From assembly GCA_018303105.1 (NCBI GenBank), contig JAGVYU010000013.1:1-47554 (forward strand): 47,554 nucleotides of DNA, in the 5' to 3' direction. Positions within the stretch are counted from its first letter, which is position 1, and each line of letters begins with the position of its first letter. Origin of the DNA: Candidatus Woesearchaeota archaeon (lineage in GTDB: Archaea; Nanobdellota; Nanobdellia; Woesearchaeales; JAGVYU01). The translations under genes and the position numbers were made by a program. Under the pieces are notes generated by a model, which was not told the DNA's origin, did not search any database, and was given only the letters and a program-made list of their open reading frames with translations. Positions 17,801 to 26,145 of the stretch are shown in pieces.

Positions 17801-18709
17801 GTCATAAAAGGAGTCACCAGGAAGATATGCCTGCTCGCAGTGCGTTGCCCATCCATTTGAGGCGACGTTGCACTCCGATTCAGTATTGGGATTGCATGAC
17901 CGTATGCCCGCGTCAAAGTAAAGTGTGCGTTCTTCGGCTCCAAAACCAAGAGCGGTATGTGTTGCATCATATTCGGCGCTAAGCGTGACGTGCTCAAAGT
18001 TGACTCCGCCGTCAATTGAGTCATTGAGTATTCGTATTTGCGTCTCTCCGGGGCGCGCTATGGCCACGCTTCCGAATAGAAAATCCCATTCTCCTGTCGT
18101 CTCCTGAAGCACTTTGTCATACGTTCCTGTGCGGAGGAAGAGTGTTGAAGAACCTGTATTGGGATAGAGCCCCTCTACAAACGTTACGTGTTTTCCCCAA
18201 ATATAATGATTGTCATCATAGACGAAGTTGAACGTGTTGCCATTCGAGGTTTTTGTCGCCGTACAATAATAGATATAATTATCTGGAATACTAAAAGCCG
18301 GATCACCTGGCAAGAATCCTTGCTGGCAGAGCGTGTGCCATCCGTCCGTATTCAAATCGCACGTTGCTTGCGTGTTAGGATCGCAGGTTTGTATGTTTGT
18401 GTCAAAGAAAAGATAATAATTCTCAGTGGCATAACCGGCCACGCGATACGTTGCGTCGAGCTCGCGTCCCGCAGGAACTTGGTCGAAATTAATGCCCACA
18501 TCCTGTGACGTGTTAACCGTGTGCCAAACGAAATATGGAATGATGTGATTTTTTATGAGGACTGTGGTATTCAAAAAAGAATATTGCTGCGTGGTGTCAA
18601 AGACCTGTTGATCATAGACCCCTAATCTCAAAAAATAGGATGAATCAAGAGCGTACGTTGATGGAATGAGACACAAAATGAACAATACGAGCAATCCTAA
18701 TCTTTTCAT
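14873..18709 (-). CDS. giant secreted repeat protein with PKD, cysteine-rich and dockerin-like elements
   Basis: A cleaved signal peptide (residues 1-20) leads into three copies of an unrecognised ~160-residue domain (about 24-190, 191-345, 461-656), each ending in FxYDDNHxxxGxHxxxxEG or a close variant. The third copy contains an insertion with a dockerin/EF-hand loop (DLNNDGRIDIADL, about 582-594). Four PKD domains (about 668-1042) each carry an extra Cys pair. A CGDGxxxGNEQCDDGN Cys-rich repeat (about 928-958) precedes the fourth. Two copies of the Cys-rich domain shared with the lipoprotein at 215-2011 lie at about 350-455 and 1045-1155. A CARDB-like domain closes the chain. There is no C-terminal helix, so it is released or held by partners. 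Adhesion or glycan binding is inferred. Confidence 0.75.
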   Translation of the reverse strand: MKRLGLLVLFILCLIPSTYALDSSYFLRLGVYDQQVFDTTQQYSFLNTTVLIKNHIIPYFVWHTVNTSQDVGINFDQVPAGRELDATYRVAGYATENYYLFFDTNIQTCDPNTQATCDLNTDGWHTLCQQGFLPGDPAFSIPDNYIYYCTATKTSNGNTFNFVYDDNHYIWGKHVTFVEGLYPNTGSSTLFLRTGTYDKVLQETTGEWDFLFGSVAIARPGETQIRILNDSIDGGVNFEHVTLSAEYDATHTALGFGAEERTLYFDAGIRSCNPNTESECNVASNGWATHCEQAYLPGDSFYDIPENYFFQCNATQTATGTTFPFFYDDNHHFHGEHVGYIQGVYSNAYLSCADPDNTTRFAVFDDFTFTPEVQDSLLTAKTTTGLYYIDPSQTIFRGDRCIETTSDPHYGGFEQGELGDLVEYWCQLDGIVNHVNVDCSDQFGDDFVCSKGACVETQPRSEYRVRVGVFDQHIYDEEAQYQFINATINIGAQEKTVNTNVDVGVNFTGVPSGVALSTAYAAQDYIDEEYPVFFDTFLNKCTLQNTETCILEAQDPNLVNAIQDYLLTHVGDPSASDIEQFDLNNDGRIDIADLVTAQNQSRWTTSCMRVILPWQGGNPATITFYNCTATNGVASHTFVYDDNHPIEGEHITYVEGLEQEDKDFLGIIAEADPSEGIAPLEVNFTCEAQGGNAPISYAWTFGDGATSSLQNPSHTYMAVGDYTATCAANDRDDDSIATTVDVAVLSEDLSPSAIISAQPQSGFAPVTSVIRCEGNPGDAPATYTITFGDGSAPVDNDFSFSTAHTYDAAGEYNATCTVEDSDGDTAFDSLIITVAGDHKPIAELTASPTSGDAPLNVSLECTGSNGDAPLTFRLEFGDAAAPIQSTQPIQKNHVYEAGEFTATCKVTDNDGDIAEDSENISVSAFAICGDGIVAGNEQCDDGNTENGDGCSSMCLLESPTIHFSATPTQGFAPLTVTFTCLGSGGTAPLEFLLDYGDGSPVVISDQGGIIGHTYASGIFTATCTVEDSQGQNDSASVVIKAIEPISCVDHDNTQLNANFTRVADRDPSLLIASFTQGRAYNTTNQIITRSDRCIEANDPHLSEPNAQIGYLVEYRCIPFGREFGAVTHSNVNCADHFGAGSFCYRGACVVPATPPVEPPEPKPISSSRRGLIIDQIAFVNAKGKSGERAQAGEAIEFALTLRNADKFDINNLVVTVVIDELDIHRKIGPMELEDGERVNLRTVLDLPEWADPGEYDVRIYITDERLHRIKHRPLIIVD

Positions 18710-18738
18710 GAAATACCCCCCACATGATGATTTGGAAT

Positions 18739-18823
18739 ATAGGTGATCGAACCTATACGTTCAAATGAAATCGTTCCCGACTATATAAAACTTTCGAGAT
18801 GTTACTATTCGCTAATAGTTACT
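18739..18823 (-). promoter_or_regulatory. promoter and leader hairpin of the giant secreted protein
   Basis: On the minus strand CGAAAG (18791-18796) and TTTTATATA (18782-18790) form the BRE/TATA. The upstream segment, read on the plus strand as ATGTTACTATTCGC (18799-18812) then TTAC, matches the promoter at 14779-14839. ACTATT and AATAGT form an inverted repeat within it. ATAGGT (18739-18744) and ACCTAT (18751-18756) would form a hairpin close to the 5' end of the leader. The whole gap 18710-19020 holds this promoter and the divergent AglB promoter; I see nothing else convincing in it. Confidence 0.6.
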
Positions 18824-18990
18824 AAGTTGGGACAAAAATGGGTATCGTAAGCGAATGATTTTTCTTTTTGTCGACGGTAATTCCATGAAAAAACAAGCTG
18901 CGCGACAATAAGACGGGGTTGAATGACCTTCTTACGCTGCAGAAAAACAACATCGTTTGCCGTTCGCCTGTTTTCATTTTATCAACAAGC

Positions 18991-18999
18991 TTTATAAAT
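18991..18999 (+). promoter_or_regulatory. TATA promoter of the aglB unit
   Basis: TTTATAAAT is centred about 26 bases before the ATG at 19021. This gives a leaderless message and rejects the longer frame that begins at 18919. Confidence 0.65.
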
Positions 19000-19020
19000 C
19001 GCCGCGTTTCCTCTTCCGAC

Positions 19021-21897
19021 ATGGAAAAGAACGATGAGGATGACATTGGGATTGATTTCTCGGGTATAAAGAAGTTCTTCAAAAAGAAAGCGCCTTCGCA
19101 CCCGGATTACAAAGTGGAGCATGAAAGCACGGAGCATCATGAAACGCATCCGCATCACAAACAAACCATTCAAGAAAATCATGAAAAGCTCTCTGCAGAA
19201 GACGATGAAAAGATATCCTTAACGGCAGTCAAGGAGAGCTGGAAGAAATATCAGCGGATCATCATCCCATTAGTATTAGTGGTTCTTGCCATGAGCTTCT
19301 CTGTGTATCTTAGGATGCAGCCGGACTCCCTTCCGATTACAGAGAGCTGGGCGCGCGGCACGATCCATTCTCAGATTCAGTCAGGGATTCGAGACCAGGT
19401 GAATTCGAATTTCCCCAACCTTCCGGATCAGCGTAAAGAGCAGATTGTTCAGGAGCAATTTAATCAGTTTATAAGAGAGAACAATAATGATGTTGAGCAG
19501 CGCGTTCAGGAAGTCGCAGATTATTTCAGGGCGCAGCTGAAAGATGATGACGGCAACACGTATTTAATTGGGATTGATCCGTATTTCTGGTATCGCCATG
19601 CGCAGAACGTTCTGGAGCATGGTCATGCCGGTGATGAACTCAGGATTTCGCCGGTTGACGGCACAGAATATTCCTATGACACGTATATGTATGCGCCCAT
19701 AGGCAGGTTTATGCCGTTAGACATGTTTCATGCCTATTTTATAGCATACACGTATGTCGCCATACATCTCATAAATCCCGGCATGACGCTTGTGGGTTGG
19801 GAGTTCTGGGTTCCTGTTCTGCTGTGCGCGCTGTCCGTGATTCCCGCGTTTTTTATTACGAGAAGAATTGCCGGTAATCTCGGAGGATTTGTTGCAGCTG
19901 TGATCATTGCCATCCAGCCGAGTTATCTTCAAAGGACGATCGGGGGTTTTGCTGACACCGATCCGTACAATGTACTGTTTCCGCTTGTTATCACGTGGGT
20001 GTTTCTGGAAGCGTATGAAACCATCCATCTGAGAAAATCACTCGTTCTTATTGGGATTGCCTCCTTTCTTGTTGGAGTGTACTCCTTTTCCTGGGGTGGC
20101 TGGTGGTATGTGTTCGTGTTCCTCCTCGCGAGCGTTGCACTATACTTCGGATATGAAATTATGCGCGAACTGTTTTTCCAAAAGAAAACGTTCGGAGCGA
20201 TTGTTCAGGACAAGGATCTCCGCCATATTGTGATCGCCAGCGTGCTGTTCTTCCTCCTTTCAGGGGTATTTGTCACACTGTTCACGTCATTCAATACGTT
20301 TGAGGGTTTTATTCGCAGCCCGGTCTCATTCCGTGAAATAAAGGATGTGGGCACAAAGACCGTGTGGCCTAATGTGTTCACGACCGTTGCCGAGCAGAAT
20401 GAGGCTGACTTTAAGCAGATCATTCAGGATATCGGGGGCGGCCTGTTTGACGGCAGTCTCATGTTCGTCATCGCGCTTGTGGGAATTGGTTTAGCGCTCC
20501 TCCATAAGGATTCCAAAGGGAAGCATGACGTCAAATTTGCGTTGCTGTTGCTCATATGGTTTATCGCGACAATTTACGCCAGTTTTAAGGGTATCCGCTG
20601 GACGCTCTTGCTTCTGCCAGCATTTGCAATCGCTGTGGGCATAACGTTTGGGGTTGCATATCGATGGGGGAAGAAGCTATTAACTGCGGAATATCATATT
20701 GAAAAAACATTTGCCGCTGCATCTCTGCTGTTTATTCTCTTCATTTTGTTCTGGTCTTCAGGAATGGCGCAGGAGGCAAACAGGCGCGCAGTGGGCACCG
20801 TGACGGATATGAATGACGCATGGTACAACGCGCTCTCAAAGATCGATCGAGAAGCTTCTCCTGACGCGATTATTAATTCCTGGTGGGATTTTGGGCACTG
20901 GTTCAAGGCGATTGGGAATAGAAAAGTCACGTTCGATGGAACGTCGCAGGGCGAACCCATGGCGCATTGGATGGGAAATGTCCTGTTGACAAGTGATGAA
21001 AAAACTGCCGTCGGGTTGTTGCGCATGATGGATTGTGGAAGTAACAAGGCATTTGACGCGCTTGACCAGGTCATGCAAAAGCCGTATCATTCCGTTAAAA
21101 CGCTTTATGAAATTGTCGTGTTGAACAGGGATGATGCAAAAAAAGTGTTGATTGGTCATGGATTGACCGCTGAGCAGGCTGAATCCGTGCTTGAGTATTC
21201 GCACTGTGACCCTCCCGAGGATTATTTCATTACAAGCGAGGATATGATTGGGAAGGCGGGGGTATGGGGGCATTTCGGGGCGTGGGATTTTGATAAAGCG
21301 ACGCAATTTAACACGCTGAAAAACACGCCGTCAAAGGAAGAATCCCTAGCGTATCTTGAGACTGAGTTTAATATGACTCCAGAAGAGGCAGAGTCACGTT
21401 ACGCGGAGATTTCTGCACTAGGGGTAGGGAGAGACGCAAACGACTGGATTGCGCCTTGGCCCGGGTATGCGAATGACATCTCATCGTGCAGCCGCGTGGA
21501 TAATGCAACGTTCGAATGCACGGTGGTTTCCGTGAATGTACTAGTGAATACGCAGACTAATGAAGCTTGGGTGGAAACGCCTGATAAAGTACTTCATCCC
21601 AACGCGCTCGTGTATGTCAAGGGAGAGGATATCGCTGTGAAATCATATCAGAATAACACGATAGGAGTGAGCCTTATCGTGATTCCGAATGGCGAAGGAT
21701 TGCAGTATGTTGTTGCCTCTCCCGAGCAGGCCGCAGGCATGTTTACAAGGCTCTATTATTTGCGCGGTCACGGGCTGCGCTATTTTAAGCTGTTCACGGA
21801 GCAGGTAAGCCCCTTTGGTAATCATATTTATATTTGGAAAGTGGATTGGAAGGGAACAGAGAAAAACATGGCGTTTAACTCCTCGGTGCTCGCATGA
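19021..21897 (+). CDS. aglB: AglB/STT3 dolichyl-phosphooligosaccharide-protein glycotransferase
   Basis: A 958-residue oligosaccharyltransferase that moves lipid-linked glycan onto Asn of N-x-S/T sites outside the membrane. A charged, His-rich cytoplasmic extension (residues 1-78) precedes the first helix (about 80-98). The catalytic outer loop carries GIDPYFWYRHA near residue 184, and ADTDPYN lies near residue 313. About a dozen helices follow, then the signature SWWDFGHW (621-625), a variant of WWDYG, and a soluble C-terminal domain. The N-terminal extension is unusually long. The gene leads a tight cluster: its stop overlaps the GT2 start by four bases (ATGA). Confidence 0.95.
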   Translation: MEKNDEDDIGIDFSGIKKFFKKKAPSHPDYKVEHESTEHHETHPHHKQTIQENHEKLSAEDDEKISLTAVKESWKKYQRIIIPLVLVVLAMSFSVYLRMQPDSLPITESWARGTIHSQIQSGIRDQVNSNFPNLPDQRKEQIVQEQFNQFIRENNNDVEQRVQEVADYFRAQLKDDDGNTYLIGIDPYFWYRHAQNVLEHGHAGDELRISPVDGTEYSYDTYMYAPIGRFMPLDMFHAYFIAYTYVAIHLINPGMTLVGWEFWVPVLLCALSVIPAFFITRRIAGNLGGFVAAVIIAIQPSYLQRTIGGFADTDPYNVLFPLVITWVFLEAYETIHLRKSLVLIGIASFLVGVYSFSWGGWWYVFVFLLASVALYFGYEIMRELFFQKKTFGAIVQDKDLRHIVIASVLFFLLSGVFVTLFTSFNTFEGFIRSPVSFREIKDVGTKTVWPNVFTTVAEQNEADFKQIIQDIGGGLFDGSLMFVIALVGIGLALLHKDSKGKHDVKFALLLLIWFIATIYASFKGIRWTLLLLPAFAIAVGITFGVAYRWGKKLLTAEYHIEKTFAAASLLFILFILFWSSGMAQEANRRAVGTVTDMNDAWYNALSKIDREASPDAIINSWWDFGHWFKAIGNRKVTFDGTSQGEPMAHWMGNVLLTSDEKTAVGLLRMMDCGSNKAFDALDQVMQKPYHSVKTLYEIVVLNRDDAKKVLIGHGLTAEQAESVLEYSHCDPPEDYFITSEDMIGKAGVWGHFGAWDFDKATQFNTLKNTPSKEESLAYLETEFNMTPEEAESRYAEISALGVGRDANDWIAPWPGYANDISSCSRVDNATFECTVVSVNVLVNTQTNEAWVETPDKVLHPNALVYVKGEDIAVKSYQNNTIGVSLIVIPNGEGLQYVVASPEQAAGMFTRLYYLRGHGLRYFKLFTEQVSPFGNHIYIWKVDWKGTEKNMAFNSSVLA

Positions 21898-22550
21898 AAA
21901 AACTGTTCATTATTATTCCCGGATTGAACGAGCAAAAGCATATTGCGTCTGTCATCAAAGGAGCGCAGCAATACTCTGAGCACGTTGTTGTTGTAGATGA
22001 TGGGTCTACAGACGCAATGGCGAAAATCGCTATGGAAAGCGGCGCTACGGTGCTGCATCATGTCATTAACTTGGGAAAGGGCGCCGCGCTGAAAACGGGC
22101 TGTGAATACGCGCTTGCGCAAGGCGCTGATCAGATTGTTTTTATTGATAGCGACGGCCAGCATGATACACGAGATATTCCAAAGTTTATCGAGGCATTGA
22201 AAGGCCATGATATTGTGTTTGGGTATCGCACGTTCAATCGCGATATGCCGCTCGTGTTCAGGATTGGAAATATTTTAATCAATCATACGGCACGCCTCCT
22301 GTTCGGTATTCGTCTGCGGGATATCCTGTGCGGATACCGCGCGTTTAATGCCGAAGTATATGAAAAGATTGAATGGACCGTTTCCGGATACAGCGTGGAG
22401 TCTGAGATCGTAGCGAATGTGGGTGCGCACCATCTCACCTATGCTGAGGTATCCACAAAAACGATTTATGATGACAAGTACAAGGGAACAACGGTTGTTG
22501 ATGGTATTAAAATTGTGTTGAATATGCTCGCGTGGAGGTTGAGAGGATGA
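21894..22550 (+). CDS. GT2 glycosyltransferase, DPM1-like
   Basis: A GT-A enzyme of 218 residues. The N-terminal nucleotide-binding strand (FIIIPGLNEQKHIASVI), VVDDGSTD and the metal-binding DSDGQHD motif are all present, as is the DILCGYRAFN segment typical of dolichyl-phosphate mannose/glucose synthases. There is no C-terminal membrane domain, so it probably acts at the membrane surface with a partner; the DUF2304 protein encoded next is the likely candidate. It is translationally coupled to aglB and to the following gene by ATGA overlaps. Confidence 0.88.
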   Translation: MKKLFIIIPGLNEQKHIASVIKGAQQYSEHVVVVDDGSTDAMAKIAMESGATVLHHVINLGKGAALKTGCEYALAQGADQIVFIDSDGQHDTRDIPKFIEALKGHDIVFGYRTFNRDMPLVFRIGNILINHTARLLFGIRLRDILCGYRAFNAEVYEKIEWTVSGYSVESEIVANVGAHHLTYAEVSTKTIYDDKYKGTTVVDGIKIVLNMLAWRLRG

Positions 22551-22891
22551 TTCAAGGCATTCAGTTAATCGGAGTATTTGTGGGATTGTTCATGCTGTAT
22601 TATTCCTATGTGTACATCAAGAGAAAAGAGTTCACGATGAAGGAAGCCGTGTTTTGGCTTATGGTATGGATCGCATTAATTGCCCTGAGCCTGTTTCCCC
22701 AAGTCCTGAATGCAATGTCCTGGTATGTCTTCCGCGTCCAGAGAACTATGGACATGCTCATCATTTTCGGGTTTTTCTTCCTAGCAATGATTATATTCTA
22801 TATGTATACGCTCGTGAGGACGAGCCAGCGCCAGATTGATGCTATTGTGCGGAATCTCGCGCTCGAGAAAGTGCAGAAGAAGAAAAAGTAA
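22547..22891 (+). CDS. DUF2304 family membrane protein
   Basis: A 114-residue protein with three helices (about 3-20, 31-50, 64-86) and a highly basic C-terminus (EKVQKKKK). It matches the DUF2304 pattern (YxYxxxxxxxMKEAVFWLMVW). Genes for this family often sit beside DPM1-like GT2 genes, as here, which suggests a membrane anchor or flippase-like helper for lipid-linked sugar. The ATG at 22547 overlaps the previous stop and follows GAGAGG closely. Confidence 0.8.
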   Translation: MIQGIQLIGVFVGLFMLYYSYVYIKRKEFTMKEAVFWLMVWIALIALSLFPQVLNAMSWYVFRVQRTMDMLIIFGFFFLAMIIFYMYTLVRTSQRQIDAIVRNLALEKVQKKKK

Positions 22892-22924
22892 AGGTTTTTA
22901 TGCACCAATCCGCCTCATACGTAG

Positions 22925-24037
22925 ATGAGCGTTCCCCTGATCAAGGCGGTTGATCGAATCTTTGGCGGCATTCTTGTTCGGATACTGCCAAGACCAAAAA
23001 CTGCGATTCCCAAAAACCCAAAAGCGATTCTTTGCATTCAGCTGTGGGGCATTGGTGAAACGCTGCTGACACTGCCCGCCATTGAGCGCCTGAAAAAGTC
23101 ATTTCCAAAGGCGAAGGTTGACGCGCTGTGCACGGACCGCGTGAAAGACGTGTATGGGGGGCAATCATTCATTCATAGGATTCATGCTATTCGGACGGAA
23201 CCATTCACGATTCTTGGCTTTATTCTGAAAAACCAAAGAGCATACGATCTTGTGATTGATTTTGAGGAGTATTTAAATGTCTCGACGCTGATTGCGTGGA
23301 GTAGTGCGCCATCAATTGGCTATGCGAATCAGCCCCGATCAAGGTTGTATTCCCGGTCAATCCCTTACAATGATCGGCAGCATATTACGGAAACGCACAT
23401 GGATCTTATTCGTGTGCTCAAACAGCAGCCAAGGGTTGGGGGTCTCATTGCCCCAAAAATAGAAAAGTCTGTTGAATCAAAAATGCGGAGGCGAATGCCT
23501 AAAGGACAAACAATCGTCATCGCCCCCGGTGCCGCTGAATCGAGTAAGTCAAGGATGTGGCCTTCTGAGAGGTATGTAGATCTTATTAATCGCCTTCCAA
23601 AAAACGGCAGCATTATCCTCATGGGAACGCACCAAGAAGCTTCGTTGGTAAACACTATCCAAAAGGGGTTGAAACGGAAGTCAACAAATCTCGCGGGAAA
23701 GCTGAGCGTCAAAGAAGTCTTCGCCGTCATAAAAAATGCGGATCTCGTCATAAGCAATGATTCTGGCGCGATGCATATGGGCGCCGCGTTGGGGGTTCCA
23801 ACAATTGGCTTGTTTGGTCCGAATCTTCCCGTGCGCTGGGCTCCGTTTGGTGCTAAAAACGCGTCAATATACCACGGAGATTGCTGTAAATACTCGCCAT
23901 GCATAAATGTACACAAAGGAGAAGTGCCTGAATGTCTTTGGGGAAAAGCTCACGAAAACTATGTAATGTGCATGAAAGCGATAAGTGTGGACGAAGTGTA
24001 CGCTCAGGCGTTACTTATGCTTGCGAGAAAAATCTAA
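22925..24037 (+). CDS. GT9 (heptosyltransferase-type) glycosyltransferase
   Basis: A GT-B enzyme of 370 residues. The N-terminal domain has LCIQLWGIGETLLTLPAIERLKKSFPKA, the usual GT9 opening. The C-terminal domain has IVIAPGAAESSKSRMWPSERY and the donor-binding NADLVISNDSGAMHMGAALGVPTIGLFGP. GT9 enzymes mostly use ADP-heptose or related sugars. A Cys-rich tail (CCKYSPC, then ECLW and MCM) resembles the Cys cluster seen in many family members. It has its own TATA element (GGTTTTTATGC) at leaderless spacing. The 3' end overlaps the convergent ferredoxin gene by 27 bases. Confidence 0.85.
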   Translation: MSVPLIKAVDRIFGGILVRILPRPKTAIPKNPKAILCIQLWGIGETLLTLPAIERLKKSFPKAKVDALCTDRVKDVYGGQSFIHRIHAIRTEPFTILGFILKNQRAYDLVIDFEEYLNVSTLIAWSSAPSIGYANQPRSRLYSRSIPYNDRQHITETHMDLIRVLKQQPRVGGLIAPKIEKSVESKMRRRMPKGQTIVIAPGAAESSKSRMWPSERYVDLINRLPKNGSIILMGTHQEASLVNTIQKGLKRKSTNLAGKLSVKEVFAVIKNADLVISNDSGAMHMGAALGVPTIGLFGPNLPVRWAPFGAKNASIYHGDCCKYSPCINVHKGEVPECLWGKAHENYVMCMKAISVDEVYAQALLMLARKI

Positions 24038-24604
24038 TTCATCGTCCTGGACATATTCCAGGCCATGTTCTAGCGCAATGTGTGCTTTTTGCAACTCTCT
24101 TCCGAGATACGCGGCGTGATCTGGCCGTGTGATAATCTTCTCGCGCAGAACGGTCTGGTACACCTCAATCGGTTTTTTGCCGCGCACAATATATGAGATC
24201 GTGTTCGGATCCTTGCAGAATGCGATCTCAAGGAGCCTTTTTTCATAATCCACCTTGATCAGAAAATACCCTTGGGGATCAAGCACAAATTCCTTCTCGT
24301 CACTGTAATGGGCCGTGATCTCCTTCGCGCCCGCCTGTTTGACTGCCGTGTCATATAGAACCTCGTGAGTGTCCATATTTGTGATGCGGATCGCGTTAAC
24401 GGGGCATGCCGCCGCGGCTTCCACCGCGTGCTCTATTTCTTCCTCGGTTAGATTCTTGACGAGGGCATGATGATCGCCATGTTTCACGGCCCCTTCAAGC
24501 GCTGCCTTGGATTCATCGCGCGAAAAATGCTCGGGATCCATGCTCACACATGAAAAATTCCCAATGCACACGTTGCGAAAAAACTCGATCTGGATGCGTG
24601 CCAT
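24011..24604 (-). CDS. ferredoxin fused to a DUF4346-like domain
   Basis: Residues 1-70 form a single-cluster ferredoxin: CIGNFSC near the start and ACPVNAI near residue 67. Only three cysteines are in cluster positions; Asn occupies the second, where Pyrococcus-type ferredoxins have Asp, so a 3Fe-4S or labile 4Fe-4S cluster is expected. Residues about 105-190 (EFVLDPQGYFLIKVDYEKR, GKKPIEVYQTVL, DHAAYLGRELQKA) match DUF4346, a domain seen near corrinoid and methyltransferase systems. It is encoded two bases after the radical SAM gene and probably supplies its electrons. ATG 24604 is taken because earlier starts overlap that gene. Confidence 0.75.
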   Translation of the reverse strand: MARIQIEFFRNVCIGNFSCVSMDPEHFSRDESKAALEGAVKHGDHHALVKNLTEEEIEHAVEAAAACPVNAIRITNMDTHEVLYDTAVKQAGAKEITAHYSDEKEFVLDPQGYFLIKVDYEKRLLEIAFCKDPNTISYIVRGKKPIEVYQTVLREKIITRPDHAAYLGRELQKAHIALEHGLEYVQDDELDFSRKHK

Positions 24605-24606
24605 CG

Positions 24607-26019
24607 TTAGCCAAACCACGGTGTCGTAAATACGAGGCGAACATCATCGATGATCTGGCCGTTCGTGAGGCTCCGGAATCCTCTTCGGATGAAGTACGTT
24701 GGCCTAAGGTAGAATTTCCTGTATGCTTTTCGGTAATATGCGTTGATCGTGTCCCAGGAGAGCGTTGGATGATTGTACACCTGTTTTCCTTTATGAAAGT
24801 TGTAGTCATCCCAATTCTCAGACGTGATATACGTTCCTTTCCATTCTTCATATATGGGAGTTGACGGTAGAGGAATCATGATGCCGAATTTCGCAATATC
24901 AGGGTCGCATTTCTTTGCGAAGTCGATTGTTTCCTGCATCGTTTCTTCGGTATCATTGGGGAGCCCAAACATGAAAAACCCGTATGCTATGATGCCCACT
25001 TTCTTGCAGAGTTTGAACGCGTCAATGACTTGTTGTGGAGTTTGTTGTTTTTCTATCCTGTCGAGCACGGCCTGATTCCCGGACTCAGCGCCAAACGAAA
25101 CACGGTAGCAACCTGCTTTTTTCATGAGCGTTAAGAGCTCCTCGTCTACCCGATCCGCCCTAATGCCGTTCGGGCATGCCCACACGACATTGATTTTTTT
25201 CTCGATCATGAGCCTGCATATCTGCTTCACGCGCTCTTTGTTTGTTGTGAACATATCATCATTGATGTGGATTTCTTTGTATCCCATCGCGACGAGCTGC
25301 TCGATTTCCTTCACCGTGCGTTCAGGTGATTTCGCGCGAAACGTCCTCCCAAACACAGACTTCGTGCAGTACGTGCATCCCCACACGCAGCCCCTACTTG
25401 TCTCAATAGAGATAACGGGAGTCTTTCTGCAGAAGCTTGCCGGAACCCGATAATCATGGATATTAATAAGTTCATAAAGAGGCACGGGAATCTCATCGAG
25501 ATTTTGGATCCACGGCCTTTTTTCCGTTTTGACGAGCTTCCCATGCTCATCACGGTATGCGACCCCTTTGATAAGATGCCAGGACGACTTTGGGTTTGTC
25601 ATGACTTCAGCGAGTGTGAACTCTCCCTCTCCAATGACGGCCATGTCATACGGCGTGTTTTCGATGAGATCTTCCGGTTTTGAGGAAGGATGCGGGCCTC
25701 CGGCAATGACGAGTATATTTTGGTCATACGCTTTGACTGTCTCACAGATCTTCACGCAATGGCCGTACAGCGCGCTTGTGAATGTGACACCCACAACGGT
25801 AGGTTGCACTTCTTTCAGTTTCTCTATAACAATTTCGTATATTCTGTTCTGATCCACAAGATCTAAGTCCAGGAGCGCTACGGGGATGTTGGATTGCTTC
25901 AGAGCCCCCGCCACCGTCAGAAGATTCGTAGGAGGATAGTGAGGCACAGAGTGCTTAAGCTTTGTGTTTTGATACACTTCAGACATGCTCGGATTGATGA
26001 GGAGCGCTTTTTGCTTCAT
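24607..26019 (-). CDS. B12-binding-domain radical SAM protein
   Basis: The N-terminal Rossmann domain (1-150; VVGVTFTSALYG, VIAGGPHPS) is of the cobalamin-binding type but lacks a clear DxHxxG motif, so B12 would bind without the His ligand. The radical SAM core carries CVWGCTYC (Cys211, 215, 218) and later AESGNQ and GFFMFGLPNDTEETM. These class B enzymes perform methylations and other radical chemistry on lipids, cofactors and secondary metabolites. The substrate is unknown; surrounding glycan genes suggest lipid or sugar modification. A TATA element at 26045-26060 gives leaderless spacing to the ATG at 26019. Confidence 0.88.
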   Translation of the reverse strand: MKQKALLINPSMSEVYQNTKLKHSVPHYPPTNLLTVAGALKQSNIPVALLDLDLVDQNRIYEIVIEKLKEVQPTVVGVTFTSALYGHCVKICETVKAYDQNILVIAGGPHPSSKPEDLIENTPYDMAVIGEGEFTLAEVMTNPKSSWHLIKGVAYRDEHGKLVKTEKRPWIQNLDEIPVPLYELINIHDYRVPASFCRKTPVISIETSRGCVWGCTYCTKSVFGRTFRAKSPERTVKEIEQLVAMGYKEIHINDDMFTTNKERVKQICRLMIEKKINVVWACPNGIRADRVDEELLTLMKKAGCYRVSFGAESGNQAVLDRIEKQQTPQQVIDAFKLCKKVGIIAYGFFMFGLPNDTEETMQETIDFAKKCDPDIAKFGIMIPLPSTPIYEEWKGTYITSENWDDYNFHKGKQVYNHPTLSWDTINAYYRKAYRKFYLRPTYFIRRGFRSLTNGQIIDDVRLVFTTPWFG

Positions 26020-26044
26020 AAATTAACGATTGTTGAAAAAGATG

Positions 26045-26060
26045 TATATAAAGGTTATTG
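26045..26060 (-). promoter_or_regulatory. TATA promoter of the radical SAM/ferredoxin unit
   Basis: On the minus strand CAATAACCTTTATATA lies about 27 bases before the ATG at 26019. The ACC-TTTATA core recurs in other minus-strand promoters of the glycan region. Confidence 0.6.
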
Positions 26061-26145
26061 CACACGAGCATAGGAATTTAGCTACTCTAGTATATATCTT
26101 TCTCAAGCGGTATGCATTTAAAGCAAATTGCTGTACCTTTACGCC

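Noticed and set aside
14873-18709. The large repeats as a CRISPR array or tandem DNA satellite
   Set aside because: The repetition is at protein-domain level with diverged DNA. No CRISPR-like array or cas gene is visible in the window.
18822-18990. Small RNA gene in the gap before aglB
   Set aside because: The stretch has some T-rich and GC-rich segments but no stable fold, C/D boxes or terminator that I can recognise by eye.
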